From Tilletiaria anomala UBC 951 (taxonomy: Eukaryota > Basidiomycota > Exobasidiomycetes > Georgefischeriales > Tilletiariaceae): a DNA stretch of 64,000 nt. The stretch spans positions 124,001-188,000 of the forward strand of contig NW_013547006.1 in the NCBI RefSeq assembly GCF_000711695.1. The letters run 5' to 3'. Below the pieces are notes generated by a model, which had not been told where the DNA came from, searched no databases, and saw only the letters and a program-made list of their open reading frames with translations. The position numbers and the translations under genes are program-made. Shown here piece by piece: positions 34,203 to 44,988 of the stretch (positions within the stretch are counted from its first letter, which is position 1; each line of letters opens with the position of its first letter).

Positions 34203-36940
34203 ATGACTGTCAGTCATCGGAAGAACAAGGTCCAAGCCAAGCCTGATGACCGCAAGCTGGGTGAGTCGTCAAAGTGACCTACCCCGGCGTCCGTCGGCCA
34301 GGTGTTGTATGCCTCTCCGCATGCTGACTGACCTCCTTCGTTTTGACTTTCTACTTGGCTAAACGACATGGTCTTCAACTCTCTGAACAGCCGTCGAACC
34401 AGGGATAAGATATCATTGCGATGCCTGCGGAGCCGACATCACTCTCACCGTTCGTGTCAGATGCGCAGGGGGCTGCGAGGACTTTGATCTCTGCGGCAGC
34501 TGCTTCTGTGCCGGTATAGAGGTCAGACAACACAAGGCGTGGCATAACTATCGCATCGTAGTGAGTAGCCAATGGAAGAAAGATGTACCTACGAGCGTTG
34601 CACTCATCTCTTACGCTGTATACACAGGAGCAACATGCATACCCCATCTTCTGCGATGACTGGGGTGCAGACGAGGAGCTCCTCCTCATTGACGGGTGCC
34701 AGATCTATGGTGTGGGTAACTGGGCAGACATTGCAGACCACATTGGCAACCGCACCAAGGAGGAAGTCGAGAAGCACTACATCAAAGTCTTCCTCGAAGG
34801 CAGAGATGGGACGAAAGAAGGGGACAGGCGAGCAGCAGCTGTTTTGCAGGAAGCGCAAGCAGCACGTGCGGACCGGGTGCGAGAAGACGAAGAGCTGCGA
34901 GGGCGACGTAGTCCGACTCCCATCGTGGCGCCTAATATGCATTTCAAGCCGTCCGTCAACGCAGAGGCCTTCCAGACTCGCAAAAGACAGCGAATCGAGG
35001 ATCTACGCATTGCACAAGCCAACTTCCAGCCCAACAAGCTCACCAAGCCACTCGTTTCGGCGCCCACCTCGCACTCGGAAATTGCGGGTTTCATGCCTGG
35101 TCGACTCGAGTTCGACTACGAGTACGAGCAGGACGCTGAGAACTTGACGAAGGACATGGAATTCGGCCGAGTGTATAAGTTTGGCGGAGAACTTATCAAG
35201 AGCGAGCACGATGCGTTAGGAGGGAAGAAGGCTGTCCAGGGCATGGCGCGTATGCCGCCCAGCGCTCGAGGCGCTGTTGGTAGTAGAACAGGTGCTGGTA
35301 CGGGGAGCAAAGGACTTGCGGAGGCGGGCGACACAGACACTCCTGCGCCTGAAGCCGAGGACGGTAAGGAGAAGGGCCAAGCGAACGCCGTTACAGGAGA
35401 CGGGCAAGGGGACGAGGTGTCTATGTCAGTCGCCGAGAGTTCGTCGCAGGCTGCTAAAAGAGCAGCAGAGCAGACGGCCGCTGCTACCACCACTTCGAAC
35501 GCCGCGCCATCTGCATCTTCGAGCGTGGACCTCAAGGGCAAAAAAAAAGCTATCGAGGAAGACGCGAGCGCGCCAGACCCCTCTGCATCTGCGGTAGACG
35601 GCACAGGTGCATCTTCCACTGCTGCGGCTGCGGGTGATGCATCTCAAGCTACGGAAGATCGAGCAGCGGATTGGGACGAAGATGACGCGGATCTCGAACT
35701 CAAGCTGACGGTGCTGGAGATGTACAACGAGCGCATCAACCGGCGAGCGAGAAGAAAAAGGTTTATGTTTCAGCGCAATCTCATGGATTACAAGAGGGTG
35801 AGAAGCCGCATATCTACGTTAAGTAACGTCGTTCTGACACACTGATGCTACTCATTATTCATATCTCTTCAATCCGCTTTTCCATTCGAAAGAACATAGC
35901 CGCAGAGCGTCGCCGACCGAAAGAGGAGCGCGAGCTGCTCAATCGCGTACGGCATTTCGCACAGCTACAGACAGCGCAAGATTTCGAAGACTTCCTCAAT
36001 GGCTTATGCTACGAAGAAGCATTACGGCGGGCCGCTGGGCAGATGCAGCGCTGGCGCAAAGCGGGCATCACTTCTCTGCAAGATGGCGTGCAGTACGAAA
36101 AGGAGAGGACAGAGCGAGTCAAGAAAGCCGCAGCGCTGGCGGAGGGTGGGCTCGCCGCTTTCCCGCTTGTCGCTGCGGGCCTGCCGAGCGGGCCGCGACA
36201 GAGTGCGTCTAAAGCAAGCAGTGCGGCCGCTGCCGCGCGCCAGAGGGAGGTCAGTGTCGTGAGCCAGGGTAAGGACGATGCAGGGCCGACGGGTGGCAAG
36301 AAAGGCGACGCGGCGGACGCCACGGGCAAGCTTGGCCGCAAACCTCGTGCGTGTTTCAGTCTGATTGCTTCTCGCCTTTTGGCACCAATGTTTTTACTGT
36401 TGCTGACTTTTCCTGGTCATTATCTCTCAAGCTCGCCCGATGGATTTCACTAATGACCCCAACTTATCCCTCCTCACCGAGAACGAAAAGGTTCTCTGCT
36501 CGACTGTGCGCGTCAAACCGGCTGCCTATCTGACGATCAAGAAGCAAATCCTCGTCGAGTACCTCCGGCGCAAAGGCAAGCTCTCGCGGCGCGACTGCCG
36601 GACCCTGTTCAAGATGGACGTCAACAAGCTCGGAAAGATCTACGATGTCATACGCGAGGAAGGCTTCCTTGATGCCGTCACCAAGTACGGTCTCGCCGGC
36701 GCGACGGTCGACCCAGTCGTATCAAGTGACGATGTTCTGGTTGTGAATGGCGGCACGGGAGCTTCGATGAATGGCAGCGTCAACGGCAGCGGCGGACATG
36801 CTCTCAATGGGCATCACGATAGCGCGATCAACGGCAGCGTACTCAAGAACGCGCGCGGCGAACCGCTGCTCAATGCCAACGCTGGCCCCTCCGATTCTCC
36901 GCATCAAGCCCGCCCTTGGCGACCAACTGCGATAGTCTGA
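34203..36940 (+). CDS. ADA2: SAGA/ADA adaptor Ada2
   Basis: Five exons (34203-34260, 34391-34560, 34628-35797, 35893-36346, 36432-36940) encode 786 residues. A ZZ zinc finger (YHCDACGADITLTVRVRC, then CEDFDLCGSCF) leads into a SANT/Myb domain (WGADEELLLIDGCQIYGVGN, WADIADHIGNRTKEEVEKHY). Next comes the conserved middle: PGRLEFDYEYEQDAENLTKD, LELKLTVLEMYNERINRRAR and AAERRRPKEERELLNRVRHF. A C-terminal SWIRM domain spans about 620-710 (MDFTNDPNLSLLTENEKVLC, RRDCRTLFKMDVNKLGKIYD). Ada2 holds Gcn5 in SAGA and ADA complexes. Between GGELIKSEHD and ELKLTV there is a low-complexity insert of about 170 residues (Ala/Glu/Ser/Thr), and another Ala-rich insert precedes SWIRM. That makes the protein far longer than yeast Ada2 (434). 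Splices rejoin conserved sequence at every step. Confidence 0.95.
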
Positions 36941-37303
36941 CACCATTCAGGATGCGAACGAACGTTCATACGCATGCAAGTGAAATGATCCCATAAATGT
37001 GGATCTCTTCATCCTGTATTCCACTCCAAGCATCAATCTATTCTCATCACGGCATGCACACAAGCATATGCATAGGACAAATGTTCATGCCTTATGTTCA
37101 GCAATCGTGCGAATGCTGTTAGAATGCATAACGATTCATGCGGTAGTAATACAATCCCGCACAGCGTGCAGAGATGGCGAAGGCATGCAGATGACACACG
37201 TGGTCATCCTGGTCCTCCAGAGCTCTAGACGAGAGCACGTGAACGACGTGAGCCAGTGCTGGCGCAGCGTGTTGAGGTGTTCCGTGATGACCGGGAAACC
37301 TAC
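36941..37303. other. Intergenic region between convergent ADA2 and RPL39 genes
   Basis: About 360 bases of presumed 3' untranslated sequence. No gene seen. One CACGTGA at 37236 lies between converging genes, so it is probably incidental. Confidence 0.5.
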
Positions 37304-38214
37304 TTAGAGGTTAAGCTTCGTCCGCCTCCAGTGCCTGCGGTTCTTATTGTACTGGATCTTGTTGTCCGTCTTCATGCGGAACCAGTTGGGGATCGGCCTG
37401 TGGATGTCGGGCTGGAGGTTAGCAGGACGTTCGCACTCTACAATGGCAGACGTAGATGTAGAAGAGGACAAGAAGCATTTCCCCAGCTCTTCGGCACCAC
37501 TTCTCCATACCACCCTTGGCAACGCATAGTCCTCCGCAGTCTATTCCCGATAACTAGCGGTTGTCCTCAAACGCGGTGCACAAGATGCGCGTTCGACCCA
37601 TCCATCACAGGTCTAACTTGCTGCCGCGACTGCCCAGCGATAGGCAAACGGACATATTTGGTGAGGTCGAAATTGCCATGCCCATATCATCGGCACCGCA
37701 CAGTCGACCTCTGAAAAGTCTGAACCAGAGGCCTCTGCGTGCAGCCCCTTCCATTCCCCTGTCATGGACTATCCCTGCTAAAGAGCCTGAAAGCCGCAGT
37801 GTTCGCCTCCGCCATCATCCTGCATGAACCAACACTTTACAAAGTTGCCCAAATGCAACTGTTTGACCTTTCCTCTCGCTTTTACACAGGCATCATTGTC
37901 GCTTCGCCGCCATGCCCCAGCTCTTATGCCGTTATTCCCCTGGCAGTTTGCAAGGCTAGGAAGTGGACGTTTAGGCCGTGCTGAATGCTCACCTGTTCTG
38001 CCTGGAGGCCTTAGCCAGCCTGACCTTAGTCCTGAAAGTCTTTTGCGACGGCTACAGCGAAGGGGAGGGTCAAGAAGAATCAGCGCCTATCCGTGTGATC
38101 CAGTTCCCGCCCGTCGCCGCATGTCCAGTCGAGATACTGCGGACTTGGGTCTGCGAGTACGCATTTCGAAGTGACTCGAATGGCGCAACACGGCGATGTC
38201 AGGATACTCACCAT
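37304..38214 (-). CDS. RPL39: 60S ribosomal protein eL39
   Basis: Three exons: 38214-38212 (the ATG alone), 38051-37993 and 37397-37304, giving 51 residues, the universal eL39 length. The protein reads [20 protein letters not shown] and then [20 protein letters not shown], ending [11 protein letters not shown], nearly identical to other fungal eL39. It lines the polypeptide exit tunnel of the large ribosomal subunit. Intron 1 is 160 bases and intron 2 is 595 bases, long for this window. Donors are GTGAGT and GTGAGC, and acceptors are TAG and CAG. The phase-2 splice in AAC-AG/G restores the Arg before PIPNW. It is too small and too split to appear as one open frame. It diverges from GSH2 across 563 bases. 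Confidence 0.95.
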
Positions 38215-38777
38215 TTTTGCGAGAACCTCCTTGCGAATCTGACGAAGAAAGCACTTGGTTGTTCCAAAGCCCTATGATTGATGTTAAAGACCACCAAGTC
38301 TATTGACGACTACCATCGAGCACATTGGATGCTCGCGCTGGCGCTCCGCCAACAGCAACCCGCAGGGTTTGAATTATTGCGCCGACAGAGTTGCCGCAGC
38401 ACTTGATGTCACCATGGGGCGGCTATGAGTCTCATTCATTCCGCGGCTTGCGTCACGTGCTTTCGGCGATACCGCAGAATGAGAGTGCGCGTCGTGAGTG
38501 GGCCCCTCGCGCCACCGGTGGTAACGTCTGCAAGACAGGACGTCGGACGAGGAAACGTCACCGCTCATCATCAAAGAGCGGGCACCCAATGAGAGACAAC
38601 AATGGGGGTTAGAACTACATATAGACTGGTATCGAGAGCGAATCCAGACACGTACAGCGCATATGTGTCCTTTCACACCTCATCCTCGTCTAAATCGGAA
38701 GAGCCCGGGCTGCTACCCACGGCATCAAACGCGTCGCTGGGCGGCTCACTGTCAACGCTGGTAGTTCTTGTGTCAAG
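38215..38777. other. Shared upstream region of divergent RPL39 and GSH2 genes
   Basis: About 563 bases with a GTCACGTG E-box near the middle. No gene seen. Confidence 0.6.
38452..38459. promoter_or_regulatory. E-box GTCACGTG in the RPL39/GSH2 promoter
   Basis: Perfect Cbf1-type site, 238 bases from the eL39 start and 319 bases from the GSH2 start. In yeast, Cbf1-Met4 drives sulfur and glutathione genes, so a role at GSH2 is plausible but inferred. Confidence 0.45.
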
Positions 38778-40593
38778 ATGTCCGATGAGCTTGCTGCCTC
38801 GATCTCCAACCAGTGTTTACCGGCTTGGCCTCCAGCTGGCCTGACGCGCGCACAAATCTCGCACCTATGCAACTCGGCAACGGACTATGCCTTCGCGCAT
38901 GGACTGGTGTATCGTCCGTTGATACCGGCAAGCGAAAAGGTAGTCAACACGACTTCGGTCATCCATGCGCCATTTTCCCTTCTACCCTCGCCTTTCCCTG
39001 CGCGACTCTTCGCATACGCCAAGTCGCTGCAACCAATATTGAACGAACTGTACGCCCGCGTGGCGCTGGATCATCAATTCCTCGAAGACGTTTATGTGAA
39101 ACAGAATGTCATTCACGTTGATGACTTTCAAGCGAAGCTATGGGATGTGTATCAAAACGTCATGAAGGAAGGTCTGGCACAGGTGAGTACCTGGCCTTAG
39201 CCAGATGCGAGACATCTGTCGCTCAGATCCATTTTGTTTGCTCCAGCCACGGCAACTCGGCCTCTTCCGATCGGACTACCTCCTGCATGATACTTCCTTG
39301 CTGTCAGGCGACTTTTCATCAGCTTCATCGACCACAGACCAATCTCATGACCTGACCATCAAGCAGGTAGAGTTCAACACGATCTCTTCCTCCTTCGGCC
39401 CGCTTTGTTATCTCGTTTCGAAGCTGCATCAGCATCTTGCGCATGCCACTGGCTCGTACTTTGGGCACATCCAATCTCGCAAGGGGAAAGCCAAGGAGGA
39501 TAACTTCGACTCTCTGCCAAAGAACGACGCTCTCAAGACCCTGGCCCAAGGTCTGGCAGATGCGCACCAGGCCTACAATTCGGAGATGCCGGGTACGCAC
39601 ACCTTCACCGACCCGGTGATTCTCTTCGTCATCCAGCCCAACGAGCGAAATGCATTCGATCAGAGAGCGATTGAGTACGAGCTCTTGAATGCGCATGGCA
39701 TTCGATGCGTGCGCAAGACACTTGCCGAGCTGGCGTCAACAGTCAAAGAACACGCCGCGAGCTTGCGTCTGCCCAAGCGCGAACTATTCATCTCTGCCCC
39801 CTGGTCATCTCAAAACGACAGCGATCCCGATCAGCTGGAAGTGTCAGTCGTTTACTTCCGCGCGGGGTACACGCCGACGGACTACGAAGGTCTCGGTAAT
39901 GAGAAAGCGTGGGATGTCAGGCAGCTTCTCGAACGCAGCGCTGCGATCAAGTGTCCCAGCGTCGCGCTGCAGCTGGCGGGTGCAAAAAAGGTGCAGCAGG
40001 TACTTTCGGAGGAGGGTATACTGGAGCGCTTCCTGCTGCAGCCTTCTGGATCGGGTACGCAAAAGTGGAAGCCGGAAGACGTTGAGGCTTTGCGAGCGAG
40101 TTGGACGGAGCTGTACCCGCTGGATCCCCGATCCGAACTCGGAAAGAAGGGGTACGACCTCGCCATGCGGGACCCACATCGTTTCGTGCTGAAGCCGCAG
40201 CGGGAAGGTGGCGGCAACAACATCTACAAGCAAGACATTCCGTCAGCATTGAAGGCAATGATTGACCGCGACGCGAAGCGAGGGGAAAGCTATGCAGTTC
40301 CCGAGCGAGAAGGATACATCCTCATGAGCCTCATTCAGCCGCCGAACGGCCTCGGTAATTTGCTGATGAAAGCGGGTGCCGGCGCAGACGCCAGCGCGGC
40401 GCTCGCACCAGATGTGGTCAGCGAGCTGGGTATCTATGGGACGTGCCTCTTCGCCCAAGGGAAGCAAGCGGACACTATTGAAGTGCTCAAAAGCCGATCA
40501 GGCGGGCATTTGCTTAGGACCAAGGGGAGGGAGAGCGATGAAGGCGGAGTCGCTGTTGGCTTCAGCGTTATCGATAGCCCGTATTTGGTGTAA
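38778..40593 (+). CDS. GSH2: Glutathione synthetase
   Basis: Two exons (38778-39182, 39247-40593, phase 0) encode 583 residues. The enzyme joins gamma-glutamylcysteine and glycine with ATP to make glutathione in the cytosol. Eukaryotic GSH synthetase landmarks appear in order: LGLFRSDYLLHD (substrate loop), QVEFNTISSSFGPLCYLVS, ERNAFDQRAIEYELLNAHGI, the central VVYFRAGYTPTDY and PSVALQLAGAKKVQQVL. The Gly-rich ATP lid KPQREGGGNNIYKQDIP lies at about 450-466. The C-terminal LLRTKGRESDEGGVAVGFSV, ending IDSPYLV, mirrors the human LLRTK...GGVAAG tail. About 100 residues longer than human or yeast GSS, spread over several loops. Its stop is only 45 bases from the stop of the convergent MTQ1 gene, so the transcripts must overlap. 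Confidence 0.95.
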
Positions 40594-40638
40594 TAGATAC
40601 ATCCCGCAGCGAAAGTACAGCGTGGAGGAGAACAGTGA

Positions 40639-42067
40639 TTACTGGCGAAAAGAGGCAGCGACGACCCTGTCGACTCCCCAAGCGTCCTTCCAAATTGCGC
40701 TGTTCATCCCTGCCAACATTTCCTGCACGGCGGATGCCTGTCCCTGGCCGACTTCAAGGACGATTTGAGGCAAAACTGCAGATTTCGTATCCGAATCTCT
40801 GCTGTCGACTACGCTTGTAGATTCAACCACATGGAAGCCAGGACGCAAAAGACGCGGTGCCAGTTCAGCGAGGCGTCGGTAGAAGACGAGACCCTGCTCG
40901 CCGTCGCTGCCAGCAGTATTTGAATCCTCAAGCCGGGCATGCCGTGGCACGCCGATCAGTGCGTCTGGGTCCTCCCACTCTTTCACGGAAGAATCAAGTC
41001 CAGGCCAGTCGTTTGGAGGAATGTATGGTGGATTGCACACAAGAAGGTCAAAGCGCGCGCCGTCCAGCTGGCTCTGCTGTTGGTTTCCTGGAGCACCACC
41101 GAGCAAGTCTCGAATATTCCCATCAGAGAAGAGGTCGATTTGCGTCACAGTGACTGTCTGCGCTAGGTCTGGGGTCCCAGCAGCTGCCGCAATGCGCTGC
41201 GCATTTTCCATCGTTAGGTCGAGTGCACTTTCTTTGAGGTCTGCTAGGGTCACTGCGACATTCTTGATGCCTGCGATGTGCAAGTCGTGTAGCAGCAAGA
41301 GACCAATACACCCGCTGCCACAGCAGAGATCGAGGATGCGAAAGGGTTCTTCGCGAGCGACACTTGAACGTCCAAGCGCAGCGATGAGCTGCTTGGAAAG
41401 AGCACATGCCCAATCTTCCGTCTCGGGTCGCGGGATGAGCGTAGGAGGACGGACGGCCAGGTCTAAGGATCCGAATGGCATATTCTCTGAATTTTTAATA
41501 GCGTACAAAAGGAAGCGCACATGTCAGAATCGAGATGTCTCCAAAGTGAAAATCATGCTGTTGCTGTGAGCCGAGACCTTGTGACACAACGATATCTCCA
41601 TTTCGTTTCAAAAAATACAGCTGCTGGACCTACTCCGAGCGAGCAGGCTTGACCAATGATGACTTCTGTCTGCGGCGCCTCCAACACACCCAGGATGGAG
41701 ACTCACGTAGGACGTATGCGATTGGCTCGTTGGCCCTCGTGATGCGGAGCATCATGGAGAGAAGGCTGCGTCGTTCGCTGCGATCTAGGGGTGTAGCCTT
41801 ACCCCTCCGGAGGCGCTCATGAATCTGATCATTTCCGCGCCGCCGTTTGATTTCTTGCAGTAGCCACCGACATTCATCCCAGCCAGGACGAAAATCACGC
41901 CCATGACTTGCTGGTTCACCCGACCCCAGATCCGAGTCAAGCGTTGCGGCTGCCGCCGGCCCGGTGGGCTGGAGACGCGCTAGTCGACGCTCGACGGCTC
42001 GAAGGAAAGGGCGATCCTGGTTGAAAAAGGTCTTCGAGACGCTCAGCCGCTGTCGAATCGGGTTCAT
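40639..42067 (-). CDS. MTQ1: HemK/PrmC-type N5-glutamine methyltransferase (mitochondrial Mtq1-like)
   Basis: Two exons (42067-41707, 41486-40639, phase 1) encode 402 residues. PrmC/HemK enzymes methylate the Gln of the GGQ motif in peptide-release factors; Mtq1 does so in mitochondria. The N-terminal helical domain ends with RANEPIAYVLQNMPFGSLDL (family R..G.P.AY..G...F). Then come TLIPRPETEDW, the SAM-binding loop ILDLCCGSGCIGLLLLHDL and the catalytic CNPPYIPPNDW near residue 270. GLVFYRRL and LEVGQGQA follow. The N-terminus (MNPIRQRLSVSKTFFNQDRP) is basic and may be an import signal. The 220-base intron is the longest-but-one of the coding introns nearby, yet it is needed to join YVL to the PFG strand. 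An alternative N-terminus cannot be excluded. Confidence 0.9.
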
Positions 42068-44988
42068 GGGTGCGCACTACCTCCGCACTTTCGAGGCTAG
42101 CGGTCACAGCCTGCCCCATTCTGTGCTTGACGGACGACATGGAAAGGGCAGAGAAGAAAGAGAATGCGATCGGCATGAGCCACACACCCCACAAAGCAAA
42201 TCACAGCTGGCTTGTGGAGTGCCGCGTGTCACTGTTCCGCTATATTCGCCTATGCGTGATGATGTCGATGGACCGAGTCTTTACTTCCAAGGTTGCGAGA
42301 TCATCATCGTGCATGCTTGTCTTTAGATGCTCAACTTGTGATTAGATGTACAGGCTTATTTGGTTCCTCTGCCCAAGATGCACTCGCCTGGTTTCCGTGC
42401 ATTCTTTCACGCATCGTATGGACTGCGCCTGCTGGCCGCCTGCAGCGGTGCAGCGGTGTGAAGCGTGCCTCTACCCTGAGTTCGCCTTCGCATCCGGTGG
42501 CGTAGCCACTACAGTTCGTCATCGTGGAGTTAAATGTGCTTCCCTCACTTTTGGATATCGGCTAACTCTTAACTTGCATACCGGTTTACCACTGTCGCGC
42601 AGCTGCACTGAACCCACGAGACACCTACTACTTCATTCTTTGAATTGGAACACTTGTCTTTCTGCTTGTCTCTTTGCGCCATCGCCTTTCGCCTTTTGGT
42701 AGCGATTGTGGCTTTCGCCGTGACACTGAGCCGGCGCGTGCAATCGATCAGCATCTACAGGAATGCGAGTACACACTTCATATGCCAGCCAGCTCCGATC
42801 TAGATTACCTCACAACATTTCCTCTCGTTATTGTCAGGTCCTTGGAAAAGCATGTGAGGCTATTGTGCTCTTCACTCATGGCAGCGACATTTGCATTCCC
42901 CGCGCTCTGCTGTTGGCAACATTACCGTCGAAGATTTACTCGAGGAGTTTGCGAAACGTTGTATTTTCGCCACGCGCAAGTTCGCAACAGAAGAGCGTAG
43001 TATAGAGATATGTCAGCAGCATTCACAGAGCATCTCTTATTTCGCAAGCGAACTACCTGACGATGAGGATAATTCACCTGAGGTGAATCTTGGTTTTTAA
43101 ACTAAATAGGATTTTCGACAAGGAGCTCGCACAATAATGAGACTCTCTTGCATGCCCTCCGCTGCATCATGGACTTGATGCCAGACGTTGCCGGAATGCC
43201 TTCCTGAAACGGATAATCTTTCCCCTGAAATATGCAACGAATACAGAGCTGAACTGAACTACCATGATGGCTGACTCCGGCAAATCGTGTAACAATTTGC
43301 GCTTCCAAAGAATGGATACAATGGTCCTTGCCACAATATGTCGCACGCTACCGTCTGGACAAGCCCCACATCATATTCGAACCCGGGAATGAGGCAATCA
43401 AGATCAGGCATCGGTGGCCAGCGTAGCAAGTGGCCAACCGTCCCTTAAAGAGATCCTATGGTTCTTACGCATCCTCCCAGTTTACCAGTCACGGGTAGTC
43501 ACTCCACTGCCTGTGTCAGAAAGAGCCTGAGGTATTTGGCGCACACAGCCAAACTCAAAAGTCGAAGGGAGAAGATGAAGATGAAGGCGAAGACGTCTGT
43601 GACGTTCGAAAGCAGGTCTGCCGCACCTCCAACACTAATTTCAATGACTATGTGTACAAACCTGATGACCTCGAAGCTTTGAGTCTTTATGAGTACATTT
43701 GTCAGTATGGCAAGTCCTGCTCTTCCAAATGCTAACGTCGATGGAGGCGCCCCCAGGCTTCGTCATTCCAGAAAGAGGACCCTTGAGTGAAGACGATTTG
43801 GGTACATTCCAAACCCAATCCCCATCCAAATGCGATTCACATTCGGCAGGGAAGATCTTTCTACTGACCACATGCTCTTCCTCCGCCGAAAGCGCGGCTT
43901 CGCAGAAGGCCATCATCCTCTCTTCCTACCAGGGTGTCACCATTTTGAGGCAGAAAAGAAAGGTTTTGGATCAAGTATGACAGCGCTTGGGGCCAGCTTC
44001 GGCAAGAAGTATTCAGCATTTGTTTGGAAACATCAGAAGCCTTGGTGAAGTGCGTAAAGACAGAATCGAAGCCATGCAGATGCGAAGGGGCAAAGAGCGG
44101 GAGTGGAGCCAGAATTCGGCGAACAGCCGTCGTAGAGTCGCTCATAATCATGATAATGACGGTGAAGATGGAGGTTTATCCGAACTTGATCGAGCATTTG
44201 CAAAGGAATAATGGTCCCATTCGATGGTGGCAGCGACCAAGAATTGCAATTCTTGGGTCTGACTAACTGACGATACATGGGCCCATCATGCTGCACTTGT
44301 TGGGAAACGCCGTGCCCGCCTTGGGAGCGGAAACTTGGCAAATACCGGGTACAGGAAAGCTAAATCATACCGATACTCCCGGTAAAGGCTTTTGGGAAAG
44401 CGGCAACTCAGAATACACCCCATATTTTGTTGTTAAAGATATGGAAACTAGTTCTCCTCTCACTATGCCTCCAGGGTAAAGACCCGAGGTTTCTAGGGCA
44501 CGAAAAAGCGGTTTCGGGAGAGTTTCCGGAACCGGGAAATGATCGGAAGGGCTGGGCCGGGGTTACAGTCCCAGTGACTTCCGAGGAATTTACGGGGGTC
44601 TGGAAAGAAACTTGGGGAAAAGGCTCGGAGGCTACAGGGCTTTCGGCCATAGGGCACAAGATTTCCGGGCTAATTGTTGTTTGTGCGCTTGTATGGAGAC
44701 ATCGACATGGCCCCTGCAAGGCTGCTCCAGAGCTGGGTCGGCCCCTTGCCCTGACGTCAGGATGTCAGTGCGATCAGTGGTGGCCGATGGCGCGAACAGC
44801 CCATTGTAGTGGTCCGTGGTTGCAACTTGCAGCTTGCAGCTTAGTGCTATTGCTTCGCTGAGGTGCGCAGAGCCAACCCATTTATCCTTGTGGCGTTGAT
44901 CTGAGCTAGGAAGATCACGCCTCGACGTAAAAGAGAGCAGTATTAGCGATACATCTTTCTCAGATCCGAGCGCCTTTGAAGATCGTAA
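42068..44988. other. Gene-poor region with a decayed mobile-element remnant
   Basis: About 2.9 kb. The part at 42690-44220 holds Helitron-like coding fragments (separate entry). The part at 44280-44720 is a G-rich stretch with repeated GGGAAA/CCGGGA words and no recognisable coding. The rest shows no gene. Confidence 0.5.
42690..44220 (+). mobile_element. Degenerate Helitron-like (rolling-circle transposon) protein remnant
   Basis: Fragments of protein-like sequence lie in several frames with no intact reading frame. The clearest is NDYVYKPDDLEALSLYEYI at about 43640-43700. It fits the segment of Helitron helicase proteins that precedes the H-P-L...THxLxLR and large-scale PWR region. Before it, around 43149-43205, ALRCIMDLMPDVAGMPS fits the upstream family block. 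After it come DHMLFLRRKRGF and DRIEAMQMRRGKE in the expected order. No helicase motifs (GxAGxGKT), no terminal CTRR end and no target repeats were found, so element limits are unknown. The match is from memory of fungal Helitrons. A decayed host gene of unknown type is the alternative. Confidence 0.4.

Noticed and set aside
28061-36940. A functional transcription-factor gene cluster (TFIIA, PWWP, U2AF, Ada2)
   Set aside because: The genes are common housekeeping genes on alternating strands with separate promoters; their neighbourhood is more simply coincidence.
37398-37992. Intron-encoded box C/D snoRNA in the long eL39 intron
   Set aside because: A weak C-box-like GATGATG exists on the gene strand, but no paired D box was found at a suitable distance.
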